Assembly (NCBI GenBank): GCA_025594325.1
Contig: JANHCV010000017.1
Location: 372,001 to 436,000 of the forward strand
DNA: 64,000 bases
Reading direction: 5' to 3'
From: Blastocladiella emersonii ATCC 22665
Taxonomy: Eukaryota > Blastocladiomycota > Blastocladiomycetes > Blastocladiales > Blastocladiaceae
This document shows positions 23,053 to 37,595 of the stretch, piece after piece. Both the position numbers and the translations under genes were made by a program. Numbering within the stretch: the stretch's first letter is position 1; every line of letters starts with the position of its first letter. The notes beneath the pieces are model-generated. The model did not search any database and was not told the origin of the DNA. It was given only the letters and a program-made list of their open reading frames with translations.

Positions 23053-25744
23053 CAAAGTCCACGGTCCAATCAACGAGGTAAACAGCGAACTTGTCAAACT
23101 GCCAACCTGCCAACCAAACACCCACGCCGCTTCTCAAGCCACGGTGGGCCCGCGCATTTGCGTTGCCGTCCCAGCCAACGAAGGAATGACTGATGAGCCC
23201 TGGTAGCCTGCTAGACTGACAGCCTGACAGCGCCCGCTCAGTTGCTATTATCTATCTCGTAGGTAGTCTGGGAGGAGTTCGTTAGTCGATACGCGACCAG
23301 TCTCCTCCTGGCTGCCCGCTCTGCTGCCATCTCCAAGGCCCGCATGAAGATGGGCCAGGGAGGTTTACGAGCATTTCCTATCTCTCCTCTCTCCGTGTGA
23401 AACCATTCACCCGCGGACGGATGCGCACCACGCACCGTGCACCGCGCACCGCGCACCGCGCACCGCGCACCGTGCACCGCGCACCGCGCACCGCGCACCG
23501 CGCACCGCGCACCGCGCACAGCGCACCGCGGACAGCGCCCGATGCACCACACGCTGCGCACACGGCGCCAACGGCCACGCTGGTGTCACGCACACACACT
23601 CGCATGAACGGCAAGCAGGCAAGGCTTCCTCAACTCAACCATGATCCATCGTCCATGTCTGCTCGCTCCAACGGGTGCGCCTGCCTACCCTCCCAGTGCC
23701 ATCGATTGATTGATTCATGTCCAGTGCTGCCCATGCTTTCATGGCCGCGGGGTCCGTCAGAACGCCTTGCAATGCGTGCGCCTGCATGCACCTGCACTGC
23801 AGAGCGCTGCAGAGGGCTGCACAGCGCTGCGGAGGGCTGCAGAGGGCTAAGGCGGCAGGGCTTCTCCTCCTGCAGGGGACAGTACCAAGGCCAAGGAGTG
23901 CTAGTGACTACTAACGGAATGGTGATTGGCCCCCTTCACACGCTCCTGGCAGGACTGCGTGTGGGCGTGCGGGCGTTTGTGCGTGCGTGCCTTGATTCGT
24001 CCACCATCATACGCGCAAAGTGACCAAGTGACCAAGTGACCAAGTGACCAAGTGACCAAGTGACCAAGGTGACCAAGGTGACCAAGGTGACCAAGGTGAC
24101 CAAGGTGACCAAGTGACACACAAGCACCAAGCTAGGGTGGCCGGGCGGCCATGGAACGTACTGCATGGGAACCATTACCGTGGACTGGCCGCGGCCATTT
24201 ATCGCAGCACAGCCCTGCCTGGCTCAGGACGCGGCGGGCGTGGGAGGCAGGCAGGGTAGATCGGTAGCAGCAGCAGGACCTGGCTAGCTGGCTGTCAAAC
24301 AACACAAGTGAAGGGGTGCGTGAGGGAGGGTGTGTTGAATGAATGGATGGGTGGATGCAGGCAGAGAGAGACCTTCGTACGTGTCGTGGGTGATGAGGAT
24401 TGGTTGGCCACCATCCACCAACGCCATGGCATGGCTGCGGGTGTCGCTGCGTGCGCCTTGGCGGGTGGTGTTGGTGGGTGGGTGGTCTTGGTGGGTGCTG
24501 TGGTGGTAGTGGAGCTAGAGTGGTGCCGTGGGGCTCTTGGGGTCCCCTTTCCTTCCTGTCTGGCCTAGGTGGGTCGGCGGACGCAGCGCGCATGCGGGCA
24601 AGGTAACAACATTGCTCACGCAATGGATCATGTATTTTATGGCAAGTAGTCTGCGAAGCAGAGACGGGGATGTCCGGCCCAATCGGACCCTCCACGGATC
24701 ACAATATGCACGCAATGAATTGACTGATGATAGGGATGTACCAAACCAGCCACGTAGACAATTGTCGTGGTTGTCGAACAAAACCATATTCAAATCTTTG
24801 GCAACGCGCCTGTCCAGCTAGCCAGGGACCCATGAATCACAGTATCGACCCAACAAGATATTTGACCATGGAAACATAGTAAACCAGCCACGCGGATAAT
24901 TGTCATGGTACTCAATCAAAACCATATTCATATTTTTGCTTCCCCGCATGTCAAGCTGGTTGAAGACCCATTAATCACAGTATCGAACCAACAAAATATC
25001 TGACCATGGAAATATAGTCAACCAGCCACGCGGACAATTGTCATGGTACTCAATCGAAACCACATTCAAGTCTTTGCTCTCCCGCATGTCAAGCTGGTTG
25101 AAGGCCCATAAATCACAGTATCGACCCAACAAGATATTTGACCATGGAAATATAGTAAACCAGCCACGCGGATAATTGTCATGGTACTCAATCAAAACCA
25201 TATTCAAGTCTTTGCTTTCCCGCACGTCCAGCTGGTTGAAGGCCCATAAATCACAGTATCGACCCAACAAAGTATCTGACAACCGAAATATAGCAGACAA
25301 TCCACGCAGACAATTGTCATGCCACCTAATCAAAACCATATTCAAGTCTTTGCTTTCCCACATGTCAAGCTGGTTGAAGGCCCATAAATCACAGTATCGA
25401 ACCAACGAAATATCTGACCATGGAAATATAGTAAAGCAGCCACGCAGATAATTGTCATGGTACTTAATCAAAACCATATTCATATTTTTGCTTCCCCGCA
25501 TGTCAAGCTGGTTGAAGGCCCATAAATCACAGTATCGAACGAACAAGATATCTTACCATGGAAATATAGTTAACCAGCCACGCAAATGATTGTCATGCCA
25601 CTTAATCAAAACCATACTCAAATGGTCGATTACCCTCACGTCCAAGCGGCCAAGGACCCAAACCGCCAGATACCCAAATCTACGACCACGTTGCGCACAC
25701 TCCACTAGCCAACTCTTCGATCCCCTAATTATGGAGCCCGTCGT
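23053..25744. repeat. Macrosatellite unit 9 (2692 bp), lacks two 138-bp subrepeats
   Basis: State: h16, d5, o6, s6, SNV-A C, SNV-B C. Heptamers 23425-23536, octamer/nonamer array 24018-24110, 138-bp array 24702-25667. Its marker type equals unit 5, although three different units lie between them, so it may be a displaced duplicate or converted copy. Confidence 0.97.
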
Positions 25745-28712
25745 CAAAGTCCACGGTCCAATCAACGAGGTAAACAGCGAACTTGTCAAACTGCCAACCT
25801 GCCAACCAAACACCCACGCCGCTTCTCAAGCCACGGTGGGCCCGCGCATTTGCGTTGCCGTCCCAGCCAACGAAGGAATGACTGATGAGCCCTGGTAGCC
25901 TGCTAGACTGACAGCCTGACAGCGCCCGCTCAGTTGCTATTATCTATCTCGTAGGTAGTCTGGGAGGAGTTCGTTAGTCGATACGCGACCAGTCTCCTCC
26001 TGGCTGCCCGCTCTGCTGCCATCTCCAAGGCCCGCATGAAGATGGGCCAGGGAGGTTTACGAGCATTTCCTATCTCTCCTCTCTCCGTGTGAAACCATTC
26101 ACCCGCGGACGGATGCGCACCACGCACCGTGCACCGCGCACCGCGCACCGCGCACCGCGCACCGTGCACCGCGCACCGCGCACCGCGCACCGCGCACCGC
26201 GCACCGCGCACAGCGCACCGCGGACAGCGCCCGATGCACCACACGCTGCGCACACGGCGCCAACGGCCACGCTGGTGTCACGCACACACACTCGCATGAA
26301 CGGCAAGCAGGCAAGGCTTCCTCAACTCAACCATGATCCATCGTCCATGTCTGCTCGCTCCAACGGGTGCGCCTGCCTACCCTCCCAGTGCCATCGATTG
26401 ATTGATTCATGTCCAGTGCTGCCCATGCTTTCATGGCCGCGGGGTCCGTCAGAACGCCTTGCAATGCGTGCGCCTGCATGCACCTGCACTGCAGAGCGCT
26501 GCAGAGGGCTGCACAGCGCTGCGGAGGGCTGCAGAGGGCTAAGGCGGCAGGGCTTCTCCTCCTGCAGGGGACAGTACCAAGGCCAAGGAGTGCTAGTGAC
26601 TACTAACGGAATGGTGATTGGCCCCCTTCACACGCTCCTGGCAGGACTGCGTGTGGGCGTGCGGGCGTTTGTGCGTGCGTGCCTTGATTCGTCCACCATC
26701 ATACGCGCAAAGTGACCAAGTGACCAAGTGACCAAGTGACCAAGTGACCAAGTGACCAAGGTGACCAAGGTGACCAAGGTGACCAAGGTGACCAAGGTGA
26801 CCAAGTGACACACAAGCACCAAGCTAGGGTGGCCGGGCGGCCATGGAACGTACTGCATGGGAACCATTACCGTGGACTGGCCGCGGCCATTTATCGCAGC
26901 ACAGCCCTGCCTGGCTCAGGACGCGGCGGGCGTGGGAGGCAGGCAGGGTAGATCGGTAGCAGCAGCAGGACCTGGCTAGCTGGCTGTCAAACAACACAAG
27001 TGAAGGGGTGCGTGAGGGAGGGTGTGTTGAATGAATGGATGGGTGGATGCAGGCAGAGAGAGACCTTCGTACGTGTCGTGGGTGATGAGGATTGGTTGGC
27101 CACCATCCACCAACGCCATGGCATGGCTGCGGGTGTCGCTGCGTGCGCCTTGGCGGGTGGTGTTGGTGGGTGGGTGGTCTTGGTGGGTGCTGTGGTGGTA
27201 GTGGAGCTAGAGTGGTGCCGTGGGGCTCTTGGGGTCCCCTTTCCTTCCTGTCTGGCCTAGGTGGGTCGGCGGACGCAGCGCGCATGCGGGCAAGGTAACA
27301 ACATTGCTCACGCAATGGATCATGTATTTTATGGCAAGTAGTCTGCGAAGCAGAGACGGGGATGTCCGGCCCAATCGGACCCTCCACGGATCACAATATG
27401 CACGCAATGAATTGACTGATGATAGGGATGTACCAAACCAGCCACGTAGACAATTGTCGTGGTTGTCGAACAAAACCATATTCAAATCTTTGGCAACGCG
27501 CCTGTCCAGCTAGCCAGGGACCCATGAATCACAGTATCGACCCAACAAGATATTAGACCATGGTAATATAGTAAACCAACCTCGTACATAATTGTCATGG
27601 TACTCAAACAAAACCATATTCAAGTCTTTGCTTTCCCGCATATCCAGCTGGCCAGGGACCCATAAATCACAGTATCGAACGAACAAGATATCTTACCATG
27701 GAAATATAGTTAACCAGCCACGCGGACAATTGTCATGGTACTCAATCGAGACCACATTCAAGTCTTTGCTCTCCCGCATGTCAAGCTGGTTGAAGGCCCA
27801 TTAATCACAGTATCGACCCAACAAGATATTTGACCATGGAAACATAGTAAACCAGCCACGCGGATAATTGTCATGGTACTCAATCAAAACCATATTCATA
27901 TTTTTGCTTCCCCGCATGTCAAGCTGGTTGAAGACCCATCAATCACAGTATCGAACCAACAAAATATCTGACCATGGAAATATAGTCAACCAGCCACGCG
28001 GACAATTGTCATGGTACTCAATCGAAACCACATTCAAGTCTTTGCTCTCCCGCATGTCAAGCTGGTTGAAGGCCCATAAATCACAGTATCGACCCAACAA
28101 GATATTTGACCATGGAAATATAGTAAACCAGCCACGCGGATAATTGTCATGGTACTCAATCAAAACCATATTCAAGTCTTTGCTTTCCCGCACGTCCAGC
28201 TGGTTGAAGGCCCATAAATCACAGTATCGACCCAACAAAGTATCTGACAACCGAAATATAGCAGACAATCCACGCAGACAATTGTCATGCCACCTAATCA
28301 AAACCATATTCAAGTCTTTGCTTTCCCACATGTCAAGCTGGTTGAAGGCCCATAAATCACAGTATCGAACCAACGAAATATCTGACCATGGAAATATAGT
28401 AAAGCAGCCACGCAGATAATTGTCATGGTACTTAATCAAAACCATATTCATATTTTTGCTTCCCCGCATGTCAAGCTGGTTGAAGGCCCATAAATCACAG
28501 TATCGAACGAACAAGATATCTTACCATGGAAATATAGTTAACCAGCCACGCAAATGATTGTCATGCCACTTAATCAAAACCATACTCAAATGGTCGATTA
28601 CCCTCACGTCCAAGCGGCCAAGGACCCAAACCGCCAGATACCCAAATCTACGACCACGTTGCGCACACTCCACTAGCCAACTCTTCGATCCCCTAATTAT
28701 GGAGCCCGTCGT
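25745..28712. repeat. Macrosatellite unit 10 (2968 bp)
   Basis: State: h16, d5, o6, s8, SNV-A C, SNV-B C. Heptamers 26117-26228, octamer/nonamer array 26710-26802, 138-bp array 27394-28635. A private T-to-C at 27940 removes a plus-strand stop at the end of S3, opening a longer repeat-derived frame (27868-28143) seen in no other unit. It is the last unit of the SNV-B C block. Confidence 0.97.
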
Positions 28713-31680
28713 CAAAGTCCACGGTCCAATCAACGAGGTAAACAGCGAACTTGTCAAACTGCCAACCTGCCAACCAAACACCCACGCCGCTTCTCAAGCC
28801 ACGGTGGGCCCGCGCATTTGCGTTGCCGTCCCAGCCAACGAAGGAATGACTGATGAGCCCTGGTAGCCTGCTAGACTGACAGCCTGACAGCGCCCGCTCA
28901 GTTGCTATTATCTATCTCGTAGGTAGTCTGGGAGGAGTTCGTTAGTCGATACGCGACCAGTCTCCTCCTGGCTGCCCGCTCTGCTGCCATCTCCAAGGCC
29001 CGCATGAAGATGGGCCAGGGAGGTTTACGAGCATTTCCTATCTCTCCTCTCTCCGTGTGAAACCATTCACCCGCGGACGGATGCGCACCACGCACCGTGC
29101 ACCGCGCACCGCGCACCGCGCACCGCGCACCGTGCACCGCGCACCGCGCACCGCGCACCGCGCACCGCGCACCGCGCACAGCGCACCGCGGACAGCGCCC
29201 GATGCACCACACGCTGCGCACACGGCGCCAACGGCCACGCTGGTGTCACGCACACACACTCGCATGAACGGCAAGCAGGCAAGGCTTCCTCAACTCAACC
29301 ATGATCCATCGTCCATGTCTGCTCGCTCCAACGGGTGCGCCTGCCTACCCTCCCAGTGCCATCGATTGATTGATTCATGTCCAGTGCTGCCCATGCTTTC
29401 ATGGCCGCGGGGTCCGTCAGAACGCCTTGCAATGCGTGCGCCTGCATGCACCTGCACTGCAGAGCGCTGCAGAGGGCTGCACAGCGCTGCGGAGGGCTGC
29501 AGAGGGCTAAGGCGGCAGGGCTTCTCCTCCTGCAGGGGACAGTACCAAGGCCAAGGAGTGCTAGTGACTACTAACGGAATGGTGATTGGCCCCCTTCACA
29601 CGCTCCTGGCAGGACTGCGTGTGGGCGTGCGGGCGTTTGTGCGTGCGTGCCTTGATTCGTCCACCATCATACGCGCAAAGTGACCAAGTGACCAAGTGAC
29701 CAAGTGACCAAGTGACCAAGTGACCAAGGTGACCAAGGTGACCAAGGTGACCAAGGTGACCAAGGTGACCAAGTGACACACAAGCACCAAGCTAGGGTGG
29801 CCGGGCGGCCATGGAACGTACTGCATGGGAACCATTACCGTGGACTGGCCGCGGCCATTTATCGCAGCACAGCCCTGCCTGGCTCAGGACGCGGCGGGCG
29901 TGGGAGGCAGGCAGGGTAGATCGGTAGCAGCAGCAGGACCTGGCTAGCTGGCTGTCAAACAACACAAGTGAAGGGGTGCGTGAGGGAGGGTGTGTTGAAT
30001 GAATGGATGGGTGGATGCAGGCAGAGAGAGACCTTCGTACGTGTCGTGGGTGATGAGGATTGGTTGGCCACCATCCACCAACGCCATGGCATGGCTGCGG
30101 GTGTCGCTGCGTGCGCCTTGGCGGGTGGTGTTGGTGGGTGGGTGGTCTTGGTGGGTGCTGTGGTGGTAGTGGAGCTAGAGTGGTGCCGTGGGGCTCTTGG
30201 GGTCCCCTTTCCTTCCTGTCTGGCCTAGGTGGGTCGGCGGACGCAGCGCGCATGCGGGCAAGGTAACAACATTGCTCACGCAATGGATCATGTATTTTAT
30301 GGCAAGTAGTCTGCGAAGCAGAGACGGGGATGTCCGGCCCAATCGGACCCTCCACGGATCACAATATGCACGCAATGAATTGACTGATGATAGGGATGTA
30401 CCAAACCAGCCACGTAGACAATTGTCGTGGTTGTCGAACAAAACCATATTCAAATCTTTGGCAACGCGCCTGTCCAGCTAGCCAGGGACCCATGAATCAC
30501 AGTATCGACCCAACAAGATATTAGACCATGGTAATATAGTAAACCAACCTCGTACATAATTGTCATGGTACTCAAACAAAACCATATTCAAGTCTTTGCT
30601 TTCCCGCATATCCAGCTGGCCAGGGACCCATAAATCACAGTATCGAACGAACAAGATATCTTACCATGGAAATATAGTTAACCAGCCACGCGGACAATTG
30701 TCATGGTACTCAATCGAGACCACATTCAAGTCTTTGCTCTCCCGCATGTCAAGCTGGTTGAAGGCCCATTAATCACAGTATCGACCCAACAAGATATTTG
30801 ACCATGGAAACATAGTAAACCAGCCACGCGGATAATTGTCATGGTACTCAATCAAAACCATATTCATATTTTTGCTTCCCCGCATGTCAAGCTGGTTGAA
30901 GACCCATTAATCACAGTATCGAACCAACAAAATATCTGACCATGGAAATATAGTTAACCAGCCACGCGGACAATTGTCATGGTACTCAATCGAAACCACA
31001 TTCAAGTCTTTGCTCTCCCGCATGTCAAGCTGGTTGAAGGCCCATTAATCACAGTATCGACCCAACAAGATATTTGACCATGGAAATATAGTAAACCAGC
31101 CACGCGGATAATTGTCATGGTACTCAATCAAAACCATATTCAAGTCTTTGCTTTCCCGCACGTCCAGCTGGTTGAAGGCCCATAAATCACAGTATCGACC
31201 CAACAAAGTATCTGACAACCGAAATATAGCAGACAATCCACGCAGACAATTGTCATGCCACCTAATCAAAACCATATTCAAGTCTTTGCTTTCCCACATG
31301 TCAAGCTGGTTGAAGGCCCATAAATCACAGTATCGAACCAACGAAATATCTGACCATGGAAATATAGTAAAGCAGCCACGCAGATAATTGTCATGGTACT
31401 TAATCAAAACCATATTCATATTTTTGCTTCCCCGCATGTCAAGCTGGTTGAAGGCCCATAAATCACAGTATCGAACGAACAAGATATCTTACCATGGAAA
31501 TATAGTTAACCAGCCACGCAAATGATTGTCATGCCACTTAATCAAAACCATACTCAAATGGTCGATTACCCTCACGTCCAAGCGGCCAAGGACCCAAACC
31601 GCCAGATACCCAAATCTACGACCACGTTGCGCACACTCCACTAGCCAACTCTTCGATCCCCTAATTATGGAGCCCGTCGT
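28713..31680. repeat. Macrosatellite unit 11 (2968 bp)
   Basis: State: h16, d5, o6, s8, SNV-A C, SNV-B T. Heptamers 29085-29196, octamer/nonamer array 29678-29770, 138-bp array 30362-31603. An A-to-T at 31046, at the end of S4, is shared only with unit 12; it places a stop in the minus-strand repeat frame and shortens it from 191 to 145 codons. Confidence 0.97.
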
Positions 31681-34648
31681 CAAAGTCCACGGTCCAATCA
31701 ACGAGGTAAACAGCGAACTTGTCAAACTGCCAACCTGCCAACCAAACACCCACGCCGCTTCTCAAGCCACGGTGGGCCCGCGCATTTGCGTTGCCGTCCC
31801 AGCCAACGAAGGAATGACTGATGAGCCCTGGTAGCCTGCTAGACTGACAGCCTGACAGCGCCCGCTCAGTTGCTATTATCTATCTCGTAGGTAGTCTGGG
31901 AGGAGTTCGTTAGTCGATACGCGACCAGTCTCCTCCTGGCTGCCCGCTCTGCTGCCATCTCCAAGGCCCGCATGAAGATGGGCCAGGGAGGTTTACGAGC
32001 ATTTCCTATCTCTCCTCTCTCCGTGTGAAACCATTCACCCGCGGACGGATGCGCACCACGCACCGTGCACCGCGCACCGCGCACCGCGCACCGCGCACCG
32101 TGCACCGCGCACCGCGCACCGCGCACCGCGCACCGCGCACCGCGCACAGCGCACCGCGGACAGCGCCCGATGCACCACACGCTGCGCACACGGCGCCAAC
32201 GGCCACGCTGGTGTCACGCACACACACTCGCATGAACGGCAAGCAGGCAAGGCTTCCTCAACTCAACCATGATCCATCGTCCATGTCTGCTCGCTCCAAC
32301 GGGTGCGCCTGCCTACCCTCCCAGTGCCATCGATTGATTGATTCATGTCCAGTGCTGCCCATGCTTTCATGGCCGCGGGGTCCGTCAGAACGCCTTGCAA
32401 TGCGTGCGCCTGCATGCACCTGCACTGCAGAGCGCTGCAGAGGGCTGCACAGCGCTGCGGAGGGCTGCAGAGGGCTAAGGCGGCAGGGCTTCTCCTCCTG
32501 CAGGGGACAGTACCAAGGCCAAGGAGTGCTAGTGACTACTAACGGAATGGTGATTGGCCCCCTTCACACGCTCCTGGCAGGACTGCGTGTGGGCGTGCGG
32601 GCGTTTGTGCGTGCGTGCCTTGATTCGTCCACCATCATACGCGCAAAGTGACCAAGTGACCAAGTGACCAAGTGACCAAGTGACCAAGTGACCAAGGTGA
32701 CCAAGGTGACCAAGGTGACCAAGGTGACCAAGGTGACCAAGTGACACACAAGCACCAAGCTAGGGTGGCCGGGCGGCCATGGAACGTACTGCATGGGAAC
32801 CATTACCGTGGACTGGCCGCGGCCATTTATCGCAGCACAGCCCTGCCTGGCTCAGGACGCGGCGGGCGTGGGAGGCAGGCAGGGTAGATCGGTAGCAGCA
32901 GCAGGACCTGGCTAGCTGGCTGTCAAACAACACAAGTGAAGGGGTGCGTGAGGGAGGGTGTGTTGAATGAATGGATGGGTGGATGCAGGCAGAGAGAGAC
33001 CTTCGTACGTGTCGTGGGTGATGAGGATTGGTTGGCCACCATCCACCAACGCCATGGCATGGCTGCGGGTGTCGCTGCGTGCGCCTTGGCGGGTGGTGTT
33101 GGTGGGTGGGTGGTCTTGGTGGGTGCTGTGGTGGTAGTGGAGCTAGAGTGGTGCCGTGGGGCTCTTGGGGTCCCCTTTCCTTCCTGTCTGGCCTAGGTGG
33201 GTCGGCGGACGCAGCGCGCATGCGGGCAAGGTAACAACATTGCTCACGCAATGGATCATGTATTTTATGGCAAGTAGTCTGCGAAGCAGAGACGGGGATG
33301 TCCGGCCCAATCGGACCCTCCACGGATCACAATATGCACGCAATGAATTGACTGATGATAGGGATGTACCAAACCAGCCACGTAGACAATTGTCGTGGTT
33401 GTCGAACAAAACCATATTCAAATCTTTGGCAACGCGCCTGTCCAGCTAGCCAGGGACCCATGAATCACAGTATCGACCCAACAAGATATTAGACCATGGT
33501 AATATAGTAAACCAACCTCGTACATAATTGTCATGGTACTCAAACAAAACCATATTCAAGTCTTTGCTTTCCCGCATATCCAGCTGGCCAGGGACCCATA
33601 AATCACAGTATCGAACGAACAAGATATCTTACCATGGAAATATAGTTAACCAGCCACGCGGACAATTGTCATGGTACTCAATCGAGACCACATTCAAGTC
33701 TTTGCTCTCCCGCATGTCAAGCTGGTTGAAGGCCCATTAATCACAGTATCGACCCAACAAGATATTTGACCATGGAAACATAGTAAACCAGCCACGCGGA
33801 TAATTGTCATGGTACTCAATCAAAACCATATTCATATTTTTGCTTCCCCGCATGTCAAGCTGGTTGAAGACCCATTAATCACAGTATCGAACCAACAAAA
33901 TATCTGACCATGGAAATATAGTTAACCAGCCACGCGGACAATTGTCATGGTACTCAATCGAAACCACATTCAAGTCTTTGCTCTCCCGCATGTCAAGCTG
34001 GTTGAAGGCCCATTAATCACAGTATCGACCCAACAAGATATTTGACCATGGAAATATAGTAAACCAGCCACGCGGATAATTGTCATGGTACTCAATCAAA
34101 ACCATATTCAAGTCTTTGCTTTCCCGCACGTCCAGCTGGTTGAAGGCCCATAAATCACAGTATCGACCCAACAAAGTATCTGACAACCGAAATATAGCAG
34201 ACAATCCACGCAGACAATTGTCATGCCACCTAATCAAAACCATATTCAAGTCTTTGCTTTCCCACATGTCAAGCTGGTTGAAGGCCCATAAATCACAGTA
34301 TCGAACCAACGAAATATCTGACCATGGAAATATAGTAAAGCAGCCACGCAGATAATTGTCATGGTACTTAATCAAAACCATATTCATATTTTTGCTTCCC
34401 CGCATGTCAAGCTGGTTGAAGGCCCATAAATCACAGTATCGAACGAACAAGATATCTTACCATGGAAATATAGTTAACCAGCCACGCAAATGATTGTCAT
34501 GCCACTTAATCAAAACCATACTCAAATGGTCGATTACCCTCACGTCCAAGCGGCCAAGGACCCAAACCGCCAGATACCCAAATCTACGACCACGTTGCGC
34601 ACACTCCACTAGCCAACTCTTCGATCCCCTAATTATGGAGCCCGTCGT
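31681..34648. repeat. Macrosatellite unit 12 (2968 bp)
   Basis: State: h16, d5, o6, s8, SNV-A C, SNV-B T. Heptamers 32053-32164, octamer/nonamer array 32646-32738, 138-bp array 33330-34571. It carries the A-to-T change at 34014 that it shares only with unit 11, so the two look like sister copies. Confidence 0.97.
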
Positions 34649-37595
34649 CAAAGTCCACGGTCCAATCAACGAGGTAAACAGCGAACTTGTCAAACTGCCA
34701 ACCTGCCAACCAAACACCCACGCCGCTTCTCAAGCCACGGTGGGCCCGCGCATTTGCGTTGCCGTCCCAGCCAACGAAGGAATGACTGATGAGCCCTGGT
34801 AGCCTGCTAGACTGACAGCCTGACAGCGCCCGCTCAGTTGCTATTATCTATCTCGTAGGTAGTCTGGGAGGAGTTCGTTAGTCGATACGCGACCAGTCTC
34901 CTCCTGGCTGCCCGCTCTGCTGCCATCTCCAAGGCCCGCATGAAGATGGGCCAGGGAGGTTTACGAGCATTTCCTATCTCTCCTCTCTCCGTGTGAAACC
35001 ATTCACCCGCGGACGGATGCGCACCACGCACCGTGCACCGCGCACCGCGCACCGCGCACCGCGCACCGTGCACCGCGCACCGCGCACCGCGCACAGCGCA
35101 CCGCGGACAGCGCCCGATGCACCACACGCTGCGCACACGGCGCCAACGGCCACGCTGGTGTCACGCACACACACTCGCATGAACGGCAAGCAGGCAAGGC
35201 TTCCTCAACTCAACCATGATCCATCGTCCATGTCTGCTCGCTCCAACGGGTGCGCCTGCCTACCCTCCCAGTGCCATCGATTGATTGATTCATGTCCAGT
35301 GCTGCCCATGCTTTCATGGCCGCGGGGTCCGTCAGAACGCCTTGCAATGCGTGCGCCTGCATGCACCTGCACTGCAGAGCGCTGCAGAGGGCTGCACAGC
35401 GCTGCGGAGGGCTGCAGAGGGCTAAGGCGGCAGGGCTTCTCCTCCTGCAGGGGACAGTACCAAGGCCAAGGAGTGCTAGTGACTACTAACGGAATGGTGA
35501 TTGGCCCCCTTCACACGCTCCTGGCAGGACTGCGTGTGGGCGTGCGGGCGTTTGTGCGTGCGTGCCTTGATTCGTCCACCATCATACGCGCAAAGTGACC
35601 AAGTGACCAAGTGACCAAGTGACCAAGTGACCAAGTGACCAAGGTGACCAAGGTGACCAAGGTGACCAAGGTGACCAAGGTGACCAAGTGACACACAAGC
35701 ACCAAGCTAGGGTGGCCGGGCGGCCATGGAACGTACTGCATGGGAACCATTACCGTGGACTGGCCGCGGCCATTTATCGCAGCACAGCCCTGCCTGGCTC
35801 AGGACGCGGCGGGCGTGGGAGGCAGGCAGGGTAGATCGGTAGCAGCAGCAGGACCTGGCTAGCTGGCTGTCAAACAACACAAGTGAAGGGGTGCGTGAGG
35901 GAGGGTGTGTTGAATGAATGGATGGGTGGATGCAGGCAGAGAGAGACCTTCGTACGTGTCGTGGGTGATGAGGATTGGTTGGCCACCATCCACCAACGCC
36001 ATGGCATGGCTGCGGGTGTCGCTGCGTGCGCCTTGGCGGGTGGTGTTGGTGGGTGGGTGGTCTTGGTGGGTGCTGTGGTGGTAGTGGAGCTAGAGTGGTG
36101 CCGTGGGGCTCTTGGGGTCCCCTTTCCTTCCTGTCTGGCCTAGGTGGGTCGGCGGACGCAGCGCGCATGCGGGCAAGGTAACAACATTGCTCACGCAATG
36201 GATCATGTATTTTATGGCAAGTAGTCTGCGAAGCAGAGACGGGGATGTCCGGCCCAATCGGACCCTCCACGGATCACAATATGCACGCAATGAATTGACT
36301 GATGATAGGGATGTACCAAACCAGCAACGTAGACAATTGTCGTGGTTGTCGAACAAAACCATATTCAAATCTTTGGCAACGCGCCTGTCCAGCTAGCCAG
36401 GGACCCATGAATCACAGTATCGACCCAACAAGATATTAGACCATGGTAATATAGTAAACCAACCTCGTACATAATTGTCATGGTACTCAAACAAAACCAT
36501 ATTCAAGTCTTTGCTTTCCCGCATATCCAGCTGGCCAGGGACCCATAAATCACAGTATCGAACGAACAAGATATCTTACCATGGAAATATAGTTAACCAG
36601 CCACGCGGACAATTGTCATGGTACTCAATCGAGACCACATTCAAGTCTTTGCTCTCCCGCATGTCAAGCTGGTTGAAGGCCCATTAATCACAGTATCGAC
36701 CCAACAAGATATTTGACCATGGAAACATAGTAAACCAGCCACGCGGATAATTGTCATGGTACTCAATCAAAACCATATTCATATTTTTGCTTCCCCGCAT
36801 GTCAAGCTGGTTGAAGACCCATTAATCACAGTATCGAACCAACAAAATATCTGACCATGGAAATATAGTTAACCAGCCACGCGGACAATTGTCATGGTAC
36901 TCAATCGAAACCACATTCAAGTCTTTGCTCTCCCGCATGTCAAGCTGGTTGAAGGCCCATAAATCACAGTATCGACCCAACAAGATATTTGACCATGGAA
37001 ATATAGTAAACCAGCCACGCGGATAATTGTCATGGTACTCAATCAAAACCATATTCAAGTCTTTGCTTTCCCGCACGTCCAGCTGGTTGAAGGCCCATAA
37101 ATCACAGTATCGACCCAACAAAGTATCTGACAACCGAAATATAGCAGACAATCCACGCAGACAATTGTCATGCCACCTAATCAAAACCATATTCAAGTCT
37201 TTGCTTTCCCACATGTCAAGCTGGTTGAAGGCCCATAAATCACAGTATCGAACCAACGAAATATCTGACCATGGAAATATAGTAAAGCAGCCACGCAGAT
37301 AATTGTCATGGTACTTAATCAAAACCATATTCATATTTTTGCTTCCCCGCATGTCAAGCTGGTTGAAGGCCCATAAATCACAGTATCGAACGAACAAGAT
37401 ATCTTACCATGGAAATATAGTTAACCAGCCACGCAAATGATTGTCATGCCACTTAATCAAAACCATACTCAAATGGTCGATTACCCTCACGTCCAAGCGG
37501 CCAAGGACCCAAACCGCCAGATACCCAAATCTACGACCACGTTGCGCACACTCCACTAGCCAACTCTTCGATCCCCTAATTATGGAGCCCGTCGT
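34649..37595. repeat. Macrosatellite unit 13 (2947 bp)
   Basis: State: h13, d5, o6, s8, SNV-A A (36326), SNV-B T. Heptamers 35021-35111, octamer/nonamer array 35593-35685, 138-bp array 36277-37518. It is the first of four consecutive units with the SNV-A A allele. Confidence 0.97.

Noticed and set aside
27868-28143. Extra 91-codon plus-strand frame found only in unit 10
   Set aside because: It exists only because one T-to-C change (27940) removes a stop between two 138-bp subrepeats; it is translated satellite.
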